DNA of 64,000 nucleotides from Apostichopus japonicus (lineage: Eukaryota > Echinodermata > Holothuroidea > Aspidochirotida > Stichopodidae), in NCBI RefSeq assembly GCF_037975245.1, contig NC_092575.1, positions 3,535,001 through 3,599,000 on the forward strand, given 5' to 3'. Of this stretch, positions 1 through 50,000 are shown in pieces (positions within the stretch are counted from its first letter, which is position 1; each line of letters begins with the position of its first letter). Position numbers and translations under genes: made by a program. The notes under the pieces are model-generated. The model saw nothing but the letters and a program-made list of their open reading frames with translations. It was not told the origin of the DNA and made no database searches.

Positions 1-635
1 AACGATCAAAGTTTCACATCTTAAGAAACCTTTTAGGTTTTGTTTACTCGGTGATTGCTAATGAGTTATCAATTCTCGGCTATTTGGCTAAGATCATGTG
101 CAGTTTATGTTTCCTCTCCAGTTGGACTCGTGATACACATTTGATCACACAGTCAATGGGACTGGGGGTTAAGAGTTGATCAGTTAAGTCGTTTGGTGTT
201 CGTGCCCAGGAATGATCTATCTTGGGTGACTTTTGTAAAACAAAGTCAGTAAATAGATTTCATTTCATGCTGGACTTTTGTTGTCAAAACAATTTTGTTA
301 CATTCGCAGGGATATATCAACCACATGTAAGACCGGCTTTTCACACATGTGCGTTTGAATTCATTTACAGTCTGCTTTCTAGCCTTGAGGCGGAAGCTGG
401 TAGTACGAGGAGAGGAAGAAGGGGTTGGGGGTGCTGAAGTTTAAGGTCCGCGGAGTACCAAGTCCACCCCTCAGACCACCCCCTCCCCTAAATCACCGTA
501 GTAGCAACTTTGATTTCCCGGCTTTGGGTTGTGCTCCTGATTGGCGTTAGCAACTTTCAAATTTAAAATTAGAATAAAATTAGGCAGACAGTTTCATGAT
601 AACGTTTCTCTTTCTTTTTCGGTGCGCATGATCAG
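1..635. other. Left-edge non-coding DNA, probably an intron
   Basis: I see no conserved coding segment here. The stretch directly precedes a convincing 3' splice site at about 600-635 (a pyrimidine-rich run followed by CAG), so it is most simply the last intron of a + strand gene that starts left of the window. The short open frames at 222-437 carry no recognisable domain. Confidence 0.4.
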
Positions 636-743
636 AGTAAGGTGTCTAAAGATTACAACAGACTCTACTCACGTTTCGAAGCAGTTCAAGAAGAACTTGA
701 AAAGAAAACTGACGAATTAAAAAAAATTACAGGAGACCTTTGA
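636..743 (+). CDS. Probable last coding exon of a coiled-coil protein (possibly BCAP29/31-like)
   Basis: A pyrimidine-rich acceptor ending in CAG at 633-635 opens a frame of 35 codons that ends in TGA at 741-743. The peptide begins SKVSKDYNRLYSRFEAVQEE and continues with alternating Glu/Lys and Leu in a heptad-like pattern, so a C-terminal coiled coil is likely. The run KDYNRL resembles the KEYDRL motif in the C-terminal coiled coil of the ER proteins BCAP31 and BCAP29. This is a short match from memory and is the only reason for that suggestion. The other exons lie outside the window. It could instead belong to any coiled-coil protein, or be a chance open frame behind an acceptor-like site. 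Confidence 0.35.
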   Translation, partial: SKVSKDYNRLYSRFEAVQEELEKKTDELKKITGDL

Positions 744-3396
744 GGTATGTATGTGTATACATCTCCGATAATAGACTGCAGAAGCATACGTGGCCGCAAT
801 CGCAATATGCATATGACAGAATAGTTAAAGGTTATCAATTATGAAGGAAGGGGTGTATCTCTGGGGTCAGTGGGGTCTGATAGTCCCCCCCCCCCAGAAT
901 TTGTTTATAAATCAATTGGTGCATTAATTCTAGGTCTATAATGACTGAATTATGTCTTAGCTTGAAGTTGTACAAATAACAATACTTTTGTAGTTTTGGC
1001 TGAGGATGAAACATGGAGAAGGGGGGGGGGGGGGTGGTGGTATACCCTATCTTTATGATCCGATCAGATATAACTCAGTTTATTTTCTCATCAGGATTCG
1101 TCTACTGTCCCTATGTGAGATACATTTAAATGACTGTAGCAAAGAGGATCAAACACGATAACGCGAACTGCAGGTATAAGTAGCCAATCTTGTGAAGACT
1201 ATCGCGGTAACTAAAACTTTACCTTGCTGAAAACAAAAAACCCCGGATGCTCTTGCAAAGGGCCGACTGACCATTCGGGCTGAAGCATTAACTGCTAGGG
1301 GTTCAGTGATGCAACCGTCGGTGCTTTGGCCTTGACACCAGAGGAGAATTTGGCGAATTGGATGAAAATAGCAACTTTCGCGACTTAGTGGATATCGGTG
1401 ACTTCGGTACTTCATCTCGGGCGCCCTCGGCACAGTGGCGTCGCCAGACTTTCTAATCTGCGGGGAACAGCGATTTCTTCGGGGGGGGGGGAGGCGGGGC
1501 ACTGCCAGTTACTAATTTTGGGGTCCAGGAGGCGAAGCCCCCGGAATATCCTGGCTTTCAGAGTATTTGTGATTTATAAAAATCACCTTCTAGAGTAATT
1601 TCTACAGCCTATACACAAGTCTAAAAACAAAGTGTGATCAAACTTTTGGCATTTTCCCGAATGTTCTCATTAACCAATCGGAATAAATATTATATGGACA
1701 AATTTATAATGAATAATGAAAATGCCCTTTCAGATACAGTCAAACGAGAGAGCTAGGTTACGGAGTTTACGAATGACCGTAATTTTCTGAGTTGACAACG
1801 TTAAAAATTGGTGCATATAACTAATTCGTCATTGAGAATGCAACGCCAAAAAACATGTATACAAATCAGCAATTAAGATATATTTTCTTTGCTAGGAAAG
1901 AAACGCAATTTGTTACAAAGTGAATCACAAAACATTTGCTATTGACTCTCCTGAAATTTTCGCATGTTTTGTAGGATCAATCGCTAATATCAAAATACGT
2001 AATATTACTTTGATAATTAATTCAAATATATCCAGGTGTCATCAGAAAGGTGGGGTCCCGGGGACATATTTGCCACACGACCCCCCCCCCCGTGAAGCTT
2101 CATTTTTCCTTTAGTATATTATGAAGAATAAGAATTCATTACTCTTTAAAACATATTTCCCCCCCCCCCCGGCCCATCGTATTACCATCGTCACCTACTT
2201 AACCTCAGCCCCCATAGACTACATCATCATCAGTCCTGAGTGTATACCACACAATGGGATTTCTTATACTGAATAAAACATTTGCATGCTGCTGCTGTTG
2301 ACACAGGATTCGAAACTTCAAAAAAGTCCATTTGCTCATTGGTGGAGGGGTGTAATGTGGAGGGAGGATGGGGTTGGGTGATTGGTTGGGATTGTGAGAA
2401 AGGATGGGGGGGGGGTGGTTTGGGTGGAGGTGATGCCTTCTTTACTGTGGGATATCTCAACTTGCAGTGTTTTCCAAAATACAACTGATGAATACCAAAG
2501 CAAAATATACTAAATGTGTGCAATTTGATAACAGTGAACTATTATATATGAATTCTATGTGTGAATAATAATTAAAACATAAATTAAAACACATTTTGTG
2601 AGTTTTCTGTCTTATTTCATGTTTGCATATCAAATGTATTTTCAATCCTCATCATAAAGCTTGCCCTGTTGAGAAACCACACACTGCTCATCGGTTTTAC
2701 CCTCTCGGTCCAAATCATCTTTTTGGTTTTACGATTAAAAATGTAGAAAATAATCACATAATAATGAACGCTCAAATTTTCTTCTGTCCAAAATGTTGGC
2801 CTATTGCAGAGAACAAATGAAATAGAAATTCAGACGATAACAAAGATGTGGCATTTGTAAATAATCAAACGTGATATGAAATAATATTAAACTGGATTTT
2901 TGTGTGTTTATTAACTACACAATAGTACACAATGGAAAGTGTAGGAGTAAGGAATAGGTACAGTATGTTAGTGTTTACAACTGAATGCATATTGAGGCTT
3001 TAAAGATTGCTCCTGTTTTTCCACTGACGATAATAAATGGTGAAGTGTCCCATCGCTCTCCTCACAGACAAGGTAAAAGATGAGCTTTAGAACATCTTTT
3101 ATCCATACTCTCCAACCTGTCCCCACCCCCTCTCACCCCCCCACCCTTCCGTTCACCCATATTCCGACCCCTTTGTTCAACAACAACAAATCCAATCTAT
3201 GCAGACTTTATGATATGCCAGCTACACATCCAGTGAATTGTAACATATTTGCTTTCAGACGAAAAAAGGAGATCTTTTCGAATATGGTGGACTATGTCCA
3301 TTTATCATCTCGTCCCTTGTTCCTGTTTATCTGTTTCCTGTTCGTATCCTGTAGGCTCAACTGGATCTATCCGTTTCCTGTTCATATCCTGTACGT
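744..3396. other. Convergent intergenic region with homopolymer tracts
   Basis: This stretch separates the + strand end at 743 from the - strand stop codon at 3397, so it should contain both 3' UTRs. It is AT-rich and carries long C or G runs near 886-897, 1021-1034, 1482-1491, 2083-2092 and 2161-2170, and a G-rich segment at 2340-2440. I see no conserved coding frame. A + strand AATAAA lies at 1682-1687. Confidence 0.6.
2907..2912 (-). promoter_or_regulatory. MRPL44: Candidate poly(A) signal of MRPL44
   Basis: The + strand reads TTTATT here, which is AATAAA on the - strand. It lies about 485 bp past the MRPL44 stop codon, a plausible 3' UTR length. Without transcript data it is only a candidate. 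Confidence 0.3.
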
Positions 3397-3581
3397 TCAA
3401 CTGGCAACTAGTCTTCTCTGGTCTAGCTTGTCATCAAGTGTCTTACAGACGGTCTTGTTAATGTGACTATGTTTTACTGAATCCAGCGGTAGAGGGGGTC
3501 TATTCTCTGGTATTCCTAAAAGATTTTTGAGAGCGACCGCAGCCGCTTCCGTTTCGGCAACTTCGATACTTTCTCCTGGCC
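3397..3581 (-). CDS. MRPL44: MRPL44 exon 9: end of the dsRBD and C terminus
   Basis: The acceptor CAG is at 3582-3584 on the - strand. The exon encodes the second half of the dsRNA-binding domain, with PGESIEVAETEAAAVALKNL and then the ENRPPLP motif that corresponds to ENRRPW in vertebrate mL44. It ends RRLVAS and a TGA stop whose last base is 3397. The tail after ENRPPLP is not conserved with the vertebrate tail. Confidence 0.93.
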
Positions 3582-6500
3582 CTGTGGAGAATATAAAAAA
3601 TAGTGAAAACTGTATCAAGGTCAAAAGGTCAAAACTCCCAGTTACAATTTTTTCTCCATTGAAATAAAACTTGCATCTCATTTTGGTGAAAGCATGGTGG
3701 CAGTATACACCAAATTAACATGTGTATGTATATATGTACTTCATCCCTGACTACGCACTCACACAACCGAAATATTGCTGTTCAAGTAGAATAAATTGTA
3801 ATGCAATCAAAAACGTTTGGCCGATCTTCGTCAGCAATGTCGATAAAAATCCAAAATGAAACAAAGACACCATTTAATCGGTCATAGACTCCTCCTTACG
3901 CAAAGTTGAGAAACTTAATCGGCTGACTCGTGTCTGTAAAAGCTGGGTGATGACTTGTTAAATCTTAAAGATTGAGGGAATCGTTCCAACTCTATAATTA
4001 ATGGGATTTCTTCTTCATTGTACATTGTGTAATTTCTAAATTTCATAGATCACAGAGAAACTCACCCCATCCTAAAAGTTCTTTATTCGAGTAAACTCCA
4101 ACCATGAACAGAGGGGTGTAGGTGTTCTTGCTGGCCTCTCGAAGTAACCTGTAAATAATTGTGAGATGCAAACGATATCTATCATCAAATTTTCGGACGG
4201 GTTTATGAAATTCTTTTTTCTTCTTTGCACTTCCAATTTCCTTAACAAGTTAACTTTTGTTGTCACTTCAGAAATAATAAAAGCTATCACAGAAAATAAT
4301 ACAAATGAGTTTAGCAATCTCAGGTGTCACAGATTCAGCATGGGTTCTGGCTCTTAATTTTTCTACATACTTATAACTTTGTCCAACGTCCAGGGACTAG
4401 TTCAGAGTACATATATATTTTTTGAAGCAGTTTAGGACTTTTGCTACTCCAAACGTACTATCATATAAAACTATTGTACTTTGTTGCCATGGTAGCATAC
4501 ACTAACAGCTTATCACCACAACATGATAAATATTTACTACACAGTTTGTGAGAACCCATGGCTACATAGCAAGAATAACGTTTTGAGAACTGTATGAACC
4601 TCATTTTAAGTCTTCTGCTCTATAAATATATTAAAACATGAACCTTGACTCTGGTGGTGACCTGCCATCTTCTTCCAGAAGTCTAACCAAGAGGCCCATG
4701 GGGTCTTCTGGACCCCAGATATCGTACAGTTCCTCTCCTATCAGATGGCTGATCACAAAATCCCGGACGAACGCACCGGCTCTCTCGGCACCCTGAAGAA
4801 ATCAGAAAAGATTAGGCTTACTGCAAACTGCATTTATTGCTTTTTCTTCTTCCTTTTTTAATATCGCATTTCTGTTTTCTTTCACAACATCCACACAAAT
4901 GTAATAAACAAACAGTTTTAAAGGGAATACTGAAAGAATTACAAAAAAGTGAGCTTTGTCTAGAGGCTTCACATTTCGAACCACATTGAAGAATACCAAA
5001 ACAAAATTAGTATAAATGCAACCTAGGAAGAGAGAGGAGTGAAAGAAGAGAGAGATGGGTGCAAGGAGAGAGAGGAGTTGGTAGAACTTGTCCAAGCAGA
5101 GATGATTGATTCCTCTTCAGCTTCCAAGTCATTTTGAACTGCTCCCCCTACAAGCATCCCACCCCCCAAACCCCATTACTATATTTTAAATTACTTACAG
5201 AATGGTTGCTGATATACGTTGTTTCGGAGAGACTTCTTTTGAGAGACTCCAAATTTGCATAGTTTTTTTTGGCTTTAGCGGTTGCAGTGAGTATGCATAA
5301 ACAATACACTAATTGATGAAAACAAAGAAAATACAAAAAATGAACTCCCGACTCAAAGAAACTGTAAAGACGAAAAAGAGAGCTATCCTCACATGTTGTT
5401 CAAATATTGCTCCGATGATTGCGAGAAATGTGATCTTCAAATCTTCAGCTGGTACAGGAAAATCCTGGAAAAATGAAGACAAAATGGTTTCTTTTAAGTG
5501 GCATGAAAGTGGAAGTGTATTAAAATATACAGATAAGATCATATATAAATACAAGGGAAGACAAAAAGATATTTTTAATCTGTTGCATAGTGCAATAACA
5601 CTTTCATATCTGAATTCACATAGGCTTACAGCCTAATATAAACATATAACTTTGGTCTGCACTTGTGATTGCCATCAAATTGTTAGGCTAAATTACAAGT
5701 GAGTTACACCATGTTAGGCAAGACAATAATCATTCATAGCCCTTCCTGAATTATTAATTAAATTGCTGTGTTCTTTACAAAAGCAGTGGGTAGAACAGAC
5801 AGGGTGTCGCGCCAGGGATGTTTAAAGTTCGTTATTGACCAATATTGATCCTAAGATTGAAACAAACACATTTATCTACGAAATAAAACATTATTCCTAC
5901 AAAGATATTATATACTGATGAAATTGTAAGAAGAATAGAACATCGACAACTAAGCCTATTGTACCTCCCAGATATATGTTTGACATTTCAATGATAAATC
6001 AGTGACAACATGACAATAGGAAAAAACAAATGTAGCTATTGGATAGCATCTAACCAAGTGACATAACAGATTCACTGACTACGAATCACTTCTTGGATGA
6101 AGGAAAGGCTTATCTGGTAAAGAAAAAAGTAGTTCACATGCAAACAGACATTTCTGGAGTTAGGGAAGGGATATTGAGATGGGGCCTTCAACTGCAAGGG
6201 TAGAATAATGTCTTTCTTCCATGAGCATTAAATCATTTGCCATAAATAATAACATAATTGTATAATAACGGAATAAAACCTTAACCTCACCTCACACTGG
6301 ATGACGTCCCCGATGCCCAGATGTTTCGCTATATGACTCAGAAGCTCCGTTCTCGACAGGTAATCTGATATTGCTCTGTGGAAATATGACAAGTTCATAA
6401 ATGATAACACATCAACTTCAAGGCAATGAAAACAAAAATTTAATTGATTGGAATTTAAATCCCTGCCAGTCACAAGTTCTTTTTCTTTAAATTGTGAAGA

Positions 6501-9160
6501 AAAATGTTCAAAAAATTATGTTCTCCAGATACCAGTACATTCACAGCATATACTGCCAGCCGATGTTTTCACAATGTACAGATTAAATTTTTTGGATGTG
6601 TCATCATGTCGAACCAGTTAGTTTGGATGGGGGAAGGTGTGAGGGAGGGATAGGGTGGGGGAGGTGTGGGGGAGGGATAAGATGTTCCAAGAGATGCTGA
6701 CTATTATTTACAACTTCTCAAAGGACTGTCATAGGTTTTTCGCAAAAACTTGACTTGTAATTTACGAGTATTGCTGTCATCAAAGCTATGCGGATCAAAT
6801 TTGTTTCCAGTATTACTCATTAATATATTAGCTTACAAGGAAAACAAAATACGAGACTTACAAAAAACATATAAAATAGAGTTTGTGAAACAAAGCACCT
6901 TGCTCCAAATTGCAGCTTCATCGCTTGTTCTATTGTTGACTAATAACAATTTTTTTTTAGTTTTACTCCTGATGCAAGCATTGTGAAAATAATCCATGAT
7001 GTCATAGATGAACTTCAGACAACAACTAACTTTTTTCTTTTTTAAATCTGAAATGTTAATAATGTCCTTGGATCATAACAATAACGATCATAATAAACAA
7101 TAATAATAATAATGGAACTGGGTGATGGGTTGTTATTTTATCTTGGTAAAATATGATATCCTTTTGTCAAAACAAATCAGTAACTTCAATTGTAGAGAAG
7201 CTCTAATTCATCATCAGTGAACAACAATGAAACTTGTATCTTCCATATATGTGTCAAATTGTTGTGCAATTGTTCTTATCCAACTAAAAGTGAATGTCAT
7301 TCAAAATTGTTTCTTTTTGCAGCAATGGCACAAACAATGAGAGATGCAAGTCAGATCAATGCTTTGTACTTTCTATAAAATATTACAATATTATCATATT
7401 AATGTTTAACTTTGTTACAGTTTTGGCATACTGTACCTTATTCCATCTGTCGGAAGTTTTGGATAAATGTGTGTAAGGTAGGCTGGAATGTAACTAGATA
7501 CAAACAATGAACCTGCAAGAAAACAAATAAATAAGAAACATATTGGAATTTTGAATACCAATAGTTGTCTTTTCAATAACTAAATATCTGTTCTGGGACT
7601 ACAGAACATTATCATCATTAAATAAATCTTATGAAAGAGCATTTTACCTCAGCAGAAAATCCTGCTGCTGTGAGAGTATCAGGCCCTTTAAGTTTACCAG
7701 AATGACATATATCAATTACTCTTTGAAATCAGCATTTCACTTCTATTTTCTTGGATCATGTCTCAGATCAACTCTTTGCAACTTTTGGAAAGTCTGATAA
7801 CTTTACAAGATCTAATGGATATAATGGTTTGTTTTCTTGATTACTTACATTAGCTAGAATTATTGATCAACTTTCAACAAACTACTGTATGTCTATGTAT
7901 CCTGTACCTCAAAATTTAATAAAAAACACTATAAATTGACCATTGTGGTGCCAGTTATGCATCCTTATACTGAGGAAGGAGGCAGTAGAGGGGGGGGGAG
8001 GGGGGATGGGGGCAGGAGTCCCAAACACCATGAGAGTATTATCTACATGACACTAGCTCATGTGGCCAAAAGTAAGTTACCAAATGATAACATCATTTAT
8101 GATTATAATTGTATGAAATGCAAAAGACCATAGTGGACAATCGACATAGTGGTCAACATATCAACTATATAAGTAGGTACATGGAACAACTTTAGTAAGC
8201 AGCTAAATCTCACCTGACTCTGAGAGAATTGCATTATCAGGCTGAGGGAGAGTAGCTCCACCCCCTTTTCCAGCACTATCAATTATGATGATTGGTCGCC
8301 TCAAGGCCTGTCGCAAAATGCTGTCCTCTAGATCTTCACCGATTCTTTTACCAAATGCAAACAGTTCACTTTCGTAATCCCTGTGGATGAAATTGTTCAA
8401 AAATTTTTTAAATTCAGTCACAAGAGTATTCAATCCAGTAATTGCTTCAAAATTTGTAATGGCATTACCTTTGAAAACCAAAACAGAAAACAAGCACACT
8501 TGTTGATGGTTTGAAATTTAAATATCCTCAACAATGTGTAAAACAAGCTTTCAGACACAAGGCCCCTTTGGCACAAGTGCAGTAGTTGCCTGCTAAGAAG
8601 AAGAAGAAGAACCCACTCACCAGTTCTCCTTGTGTGATCTTGGCATCAAAGGCTCTGGTCCGTACTTGAACAAGATTGATCTGATTTGTCTGTTCAGTTC
8701 AAAAAGCATCGGACGGAACCATTTTGAGTGATGTTTAACACCTAATGAAAGATGGAATTAAAGTTATATATCATCAGGCTTCTGTAAAGTGTAACTGTAA
8801 CTACATTAATACAAAAAGCAACACAAACAATTGCATCATGGTAGATTAAATCTGTAACCTTGGTCAAGCTTTAGTATAAGGTCTACCGACTAGACTAGCA
8901 TTCAGGTCTAACATAGACTAGGCCTAGAACTTTGTTATAAAATAAGCATATATGACTTAGGCCTATTGTACATATACATGTACAAAGCCTAACGTAGACT
9001 AACTTATTTAAGCCTAGGCTAGTACCGATAGGCCCATACCACTTGCAATCATGAATAACATAACACATTTCCAAACTTCCCATTACTGTTGAAACCAGAT
9101 AATTACAGGCTACTTACACGTATACGAAACTGGCACTCTAGGTGAAGTCAGTGGTTTCAT
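3397..9160 (-). CDS. MRPL44: Mitochondrial large ribosomal subunit protein mL44, complete in 9 exons
   Basis: The exons, in coding order, are 9160-9118, 8741-8621, 8380-8214, 7512-7437, 6375-6291, 5464-5393, 4792-4644, 4148-4066 and 3581-3397. All junctions are GT-AG and the phases agree, giving 981 nt and a 326-aa protein, close to the roughly 330 aa of the human protein. mL44 is a structural component of the mitochondrial ribosome large subunit. The fold is an RNase III-like domain (about residues 55-215) followed by a double-stranded-RNA-binding domain (about 245-295). Recognisable runs include NWDYESELFAFG, DFPVPAEDL, TFLAIIGAIF and PGESIEVAETEAAAVALKNL. In active RNase III enzymes the position of L178 in TFLAIIGA is a catalytic Glu, and the ERLEFLGD signature is absent, so this is the inactive ribosomal form. 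It is transcribed divergently from PI4KA. I see no coding sequence in its introns. Confidence 0.95.
4066..4148 (-). CDS. MRPL44: MRPL44 exon 8: first half of the dsRBD
   Basis: The exon runs from the acceptor CAG at 4149-4151 to the donor GTGAG beginning at 4065. It encodes LLREASKNTYTPLFMVGVYS and NKELLGW, the first alpha helix and beta strands of a dsRBD. The codon for the following Gly is split one base to two. Confidence 0.92.
4644..4792 (-). CDS. MRPL44: MRPL44 exon 7: end of the RNase III-like domain
   Basis: The peptide starts GAERAGAFVRDFVISHLIGE and includes DPMGLLVRLLEEDG and PPESR. This matches the GPERTALFIRDF and NPMGLLVEEL segments of vertebrate mL44. It is the helical end of the RNase III-like domain and the linker to the dsRBD. 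Confidence 0.93.
8214..8380 (-). CDS. MRPL44: MRPL44 exon 3: start of the RNase III-like domain
   Basis: The exon encodes DYESELFAFGKRIGEDLEDS, then an Ile-rich strand (RRPIIIID) and a Gly-rich loop (AGKGGGATLP). The split Trp codon at the upstream junction restores the NWDYESE motif, which matches NWDYHAE in the vertebrate protein and confirms the junction. Confidence 0.92.
9118..9160 (-). CDS. MRPL44: MRPL44 exon 1: start codon and presequence
   Basis: The exon encodes MKPLTSPRVPVSYT, basic and without acidic residues, as expected of a mitochondrial targeting end. The donor GTAAGT begins at 9117. An upstream ATG eleven bases earlier (9169-9171) reads only four codons (MAAG) and stops at a TGA that overlaps this ATG (ATGA). 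I therefore chose 9160 as the start. An alternative spliced 5' exon cannot be excluded. Confidence 0.8.
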
Positions 9161-9431
9161 CCGGCAGCCATGCCGTAACGCGCTAAATACCATTGACCTT
9201 GCTAGTAACCTGCAGGGGGCAGCCATTTTGTTTGTTATATTTTTGATTGGTGGGGCTATTGTGGTACCTTATGACACAATTACTACAAGATCGATCTGGC
9301 CTGGCAGCAGAACATTGAACACCAAACGTTTAGCTGCTTATGTAGTGCTGTTCCGTTTTTGTCAGCTGTTGTTATGTTATTAAATTGTCAACAAATTTAG
9401 GCTATCGGCCTTTGTTGTAGGTCTCATCAAA
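9161..9431. promoter_or_regulatory. Divergent promoter between MRPL44 and PI4KA
   Basis: Only 271 bp separate the two start codons, which point away from each other. The stretch contains GCAGCCATTTTG (9219-9230), whose reverse complement CAAAATGGCTGC matches the YY1 consensus, and an inverted CCAAT box (ATTGG, 9246-9250). There is no clear TATA box at a sensible distance from either start. YY1 and CCAAT sites without TATA are typical of bidirectional housekeeping promoters. The transcription start sites themselves cannot be read from the sequence. Confidence 0.65.
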
Positions 9432-47045
<37,614 letters not shown>

Positions 47046-50000
47046 TCACATGACAGGTCACATGACAAGGATATCATGTGAAGCTATGTATAGAAGACCA
47101 AACACACCTCAGCATGAAGGGGAGGGTGCATTGAAGTACTATGAAGTCCACAGTTTGTATAATGACCACAAACATAGTGTAAATTATTGATTAATCTTCT
47201 TCTTTTTTTTTTTTTGAGAGGTGAATACCCTTTCAGAATTACACAAGAGATGCACACATTCCTTCATTTTGTCTCTGTTTAAAAAATTTACAGAATCTTT
47301 TCTTTATGCTTGGAAAGTTTGGTATTTTTTTTTTTTTTTATAAAGTTTTATGTTTAGATTGAGTTTCTCTGTAAAAACAACAGAACGGTAGGAGAGAACA
47401 AGTACAATTCATGATATGATGAAAGTTTTCAATCTTGTTTCGGAACAAAATGTTCAGCAATAAAAAAAAAATTAAAGTTATTAATACATTTTCTTAGAAA
47501 GAGAATAAAGTAAAGCTTATCCTGCTTTGCATATAAATCTGGGCTAAATTAAAAGAATTGTCTGGTATCCCTTGGAAGTTACCTTAAAAACAATTAATAA
47601 TTTCCAGACATGTTTCAAAATATGAGAACGCTAATGTTGCGATTGACAGAGAAACAATTTTTTCATCGTTTATGATGGATATTTCAAATATACTTTGAAC
47701 AGTAGAGAACGTGACGTCATCTGCGCAAATGCAGTTTGCGACATAACCCACACGCTGTACAATTCCTACAGTAATCACAACAAAAAACGTATTTGAATAC
47801 AGATTAATTTCTTCCTTTAATTTTTGGGAAATTTCTAATAAATTAGATATGTTTTAAAAAAATTGTTAAGCTGTCATATGTAGTGCATCAATTATTTTGT
47901 GATTTTTGTGTAACAGAAGATAAGTTTGAATACCAGACTCTTCGTTGTTAATACATCGCGCTATCCAGCTCCAACGCGAAGAATGTTCGCATGTATAGGC
48001 TACTCTTACGTTTACAATCGGACAGTTCTGCGAAGCCTAAGCTTCTCGGTACTACATTCTGCTCTGACATCGATTCCGCCAAGTTTCATCTTTTCAAGCT
48101 TCCTTTCACTGTAAAGTTGATCTGTGAATTTTAGTTCAGCGATTTTGAAGAACGGTTTATGAACTGTGGTTAGAGTGTATTACGTACAACGCTATGTTCG
48201 TTCCAACTGGGCATGGTAGGCTGTATACGTACGTTCGCGATGTATACATAATACATAATAGGCAATCACCTGTGCGTGTACACGCGAGAGTGTATTTGCT
48301 GCGGAAATGGGAGTGCTAACTTCAAGCCGCTAGTTTTGCCTATCTGCAAGCACTACGTCATTCATCAAATTGATGCGCTCGAACAAACTGCTTTTGATGA
48401 GAAACTGTTGAATTTGAAAACCAGATTTCTACAAGAAGAAAACGTCGAATGGGGACAATTTCCACATGGTTAGAAAGAGAAAAATAAGAACTATGATTGA
48501 GGACAATGTATCCAAATCTTCCACCAGAATATTCCTTTTAAGTCATTTTCAAGAGAAGTGAAGTATTTCATAGCTCTGCAAGGAAAAGAAGAACAAGTTT
48601 AATACATGGTGTGAAAGAATGATGGGAAGAAAAGTTAAGTTTGTTATCGTTCTTACGGAGTGTAACATCAACTAGCCACATTAGGTTATCACAAGTGTTT
48701 GAAATATTTAGAAACTTTAGCCCACAACCCTAGCTAGCAACTACCATCCAACTTAACAATGAGTAGCTCGAGAATTCAAAATTAGATAAAACAGACGACT
48801 ATTTGATTTTTAGGCTTCTGTAAGCACAAAACAGAGAAAACTCGGCTCCAGAGCCAAACAATGACCCTTTGTCTTTTAGAACAATAGATTTTTCTAAGAA
48901 GGTTCTTCTGTATAGGCAAGATATATATTTATTGGCATAAATCAAGCAATTTGACATCTGAGCATTGTTCCTTGTTTTTTGTAAATCGTTTGCAATCCTT
49001 CCAGCTTAAAACTATTTTATTGCTTTCCTTGTATCCATTGTCATTTTGTCCTGTGTATGAAATGAGACTAATCAAGCCTTGACTTTGATGGTATACAAAT
49101 CTACCATCAAAACAAACAGATTTTATGATCGAGTTACATCGTAATTTTGAGAGACCACTAGATCAGATATCGATACCGAACGGTCACCGTCAACGAAGAA
49201 AACACTGGTCACCAAAGTGGTACATGCTGGCATATTGCTTCACCCATTGTTGGAATGAATCTAAAGGGGGGGTACGTAATAAAAATTCAACTGTAGGTTG
49301 AACTTCATTGCGCGTGAAAATTCTTAAAGAGAAATTCTATCATTAGGTCACCGAAAGATCACATTATGTCATAATTTCCTCATGATTCTTAAAAACAAAG
49401 AAAGAACTCCAGAGCTGTTCAAAAGCAAATTCCTTTTTCAAATTTTCTTAGTAATGACATCTGAAGAAGATTTGGGCAAAGTTTCCTGTATTAATGGAAC
49501 ATCAGGTATTTAAATCTGTACGAGCCCTCTTTAATTTTCTTTCATCAGAATCAGGGGTATTAAGTTGCCGTATACAGTTGCTGAACACGTCATATGAAAT
49601 TAATATTGTTGCCTAACGCCCATCTAACGCCGTCTATTATCCTTGCAACCATTTCCTCCAATAACTTATTACCTTTTTTTTTTTGTAACAGAGTAATATG
49701 ACATGCTGAACATCCAGCTTTCTATCCCCCCTTCTAGCCTAACCCCCTCCTTCTACCCTTCCCCAACCTACCCACAAACTAAGCTCCACTTTACAACATT
49801 CCATCATAAATGTAGTTAAAAGGACGTAACATTTGACTGGATTTGCTAGATGACTGTTAAAATGTTTTTAATTTTTTCCTTCAAATAATTCTTCATATTT
49901 CAGTCGAGTTGTTGAGCGTACATAGTGATCAACATGCTCTTTATATACTATATAATTAAATTATCATCAAAAATGAGACATATTTTTTTGCTCAAAATAT

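Noticed and set aside
5148-5336. - strand open frame with a Lys/Ser-rich segment between MRPL44 exons 6 and 7
   Set aside because: It was considered as an extra MRPL44 exon, but exons 6 and 7 join directly in phase and restore the conserved GAIFEQHGAERAG run, leaving no room for it.
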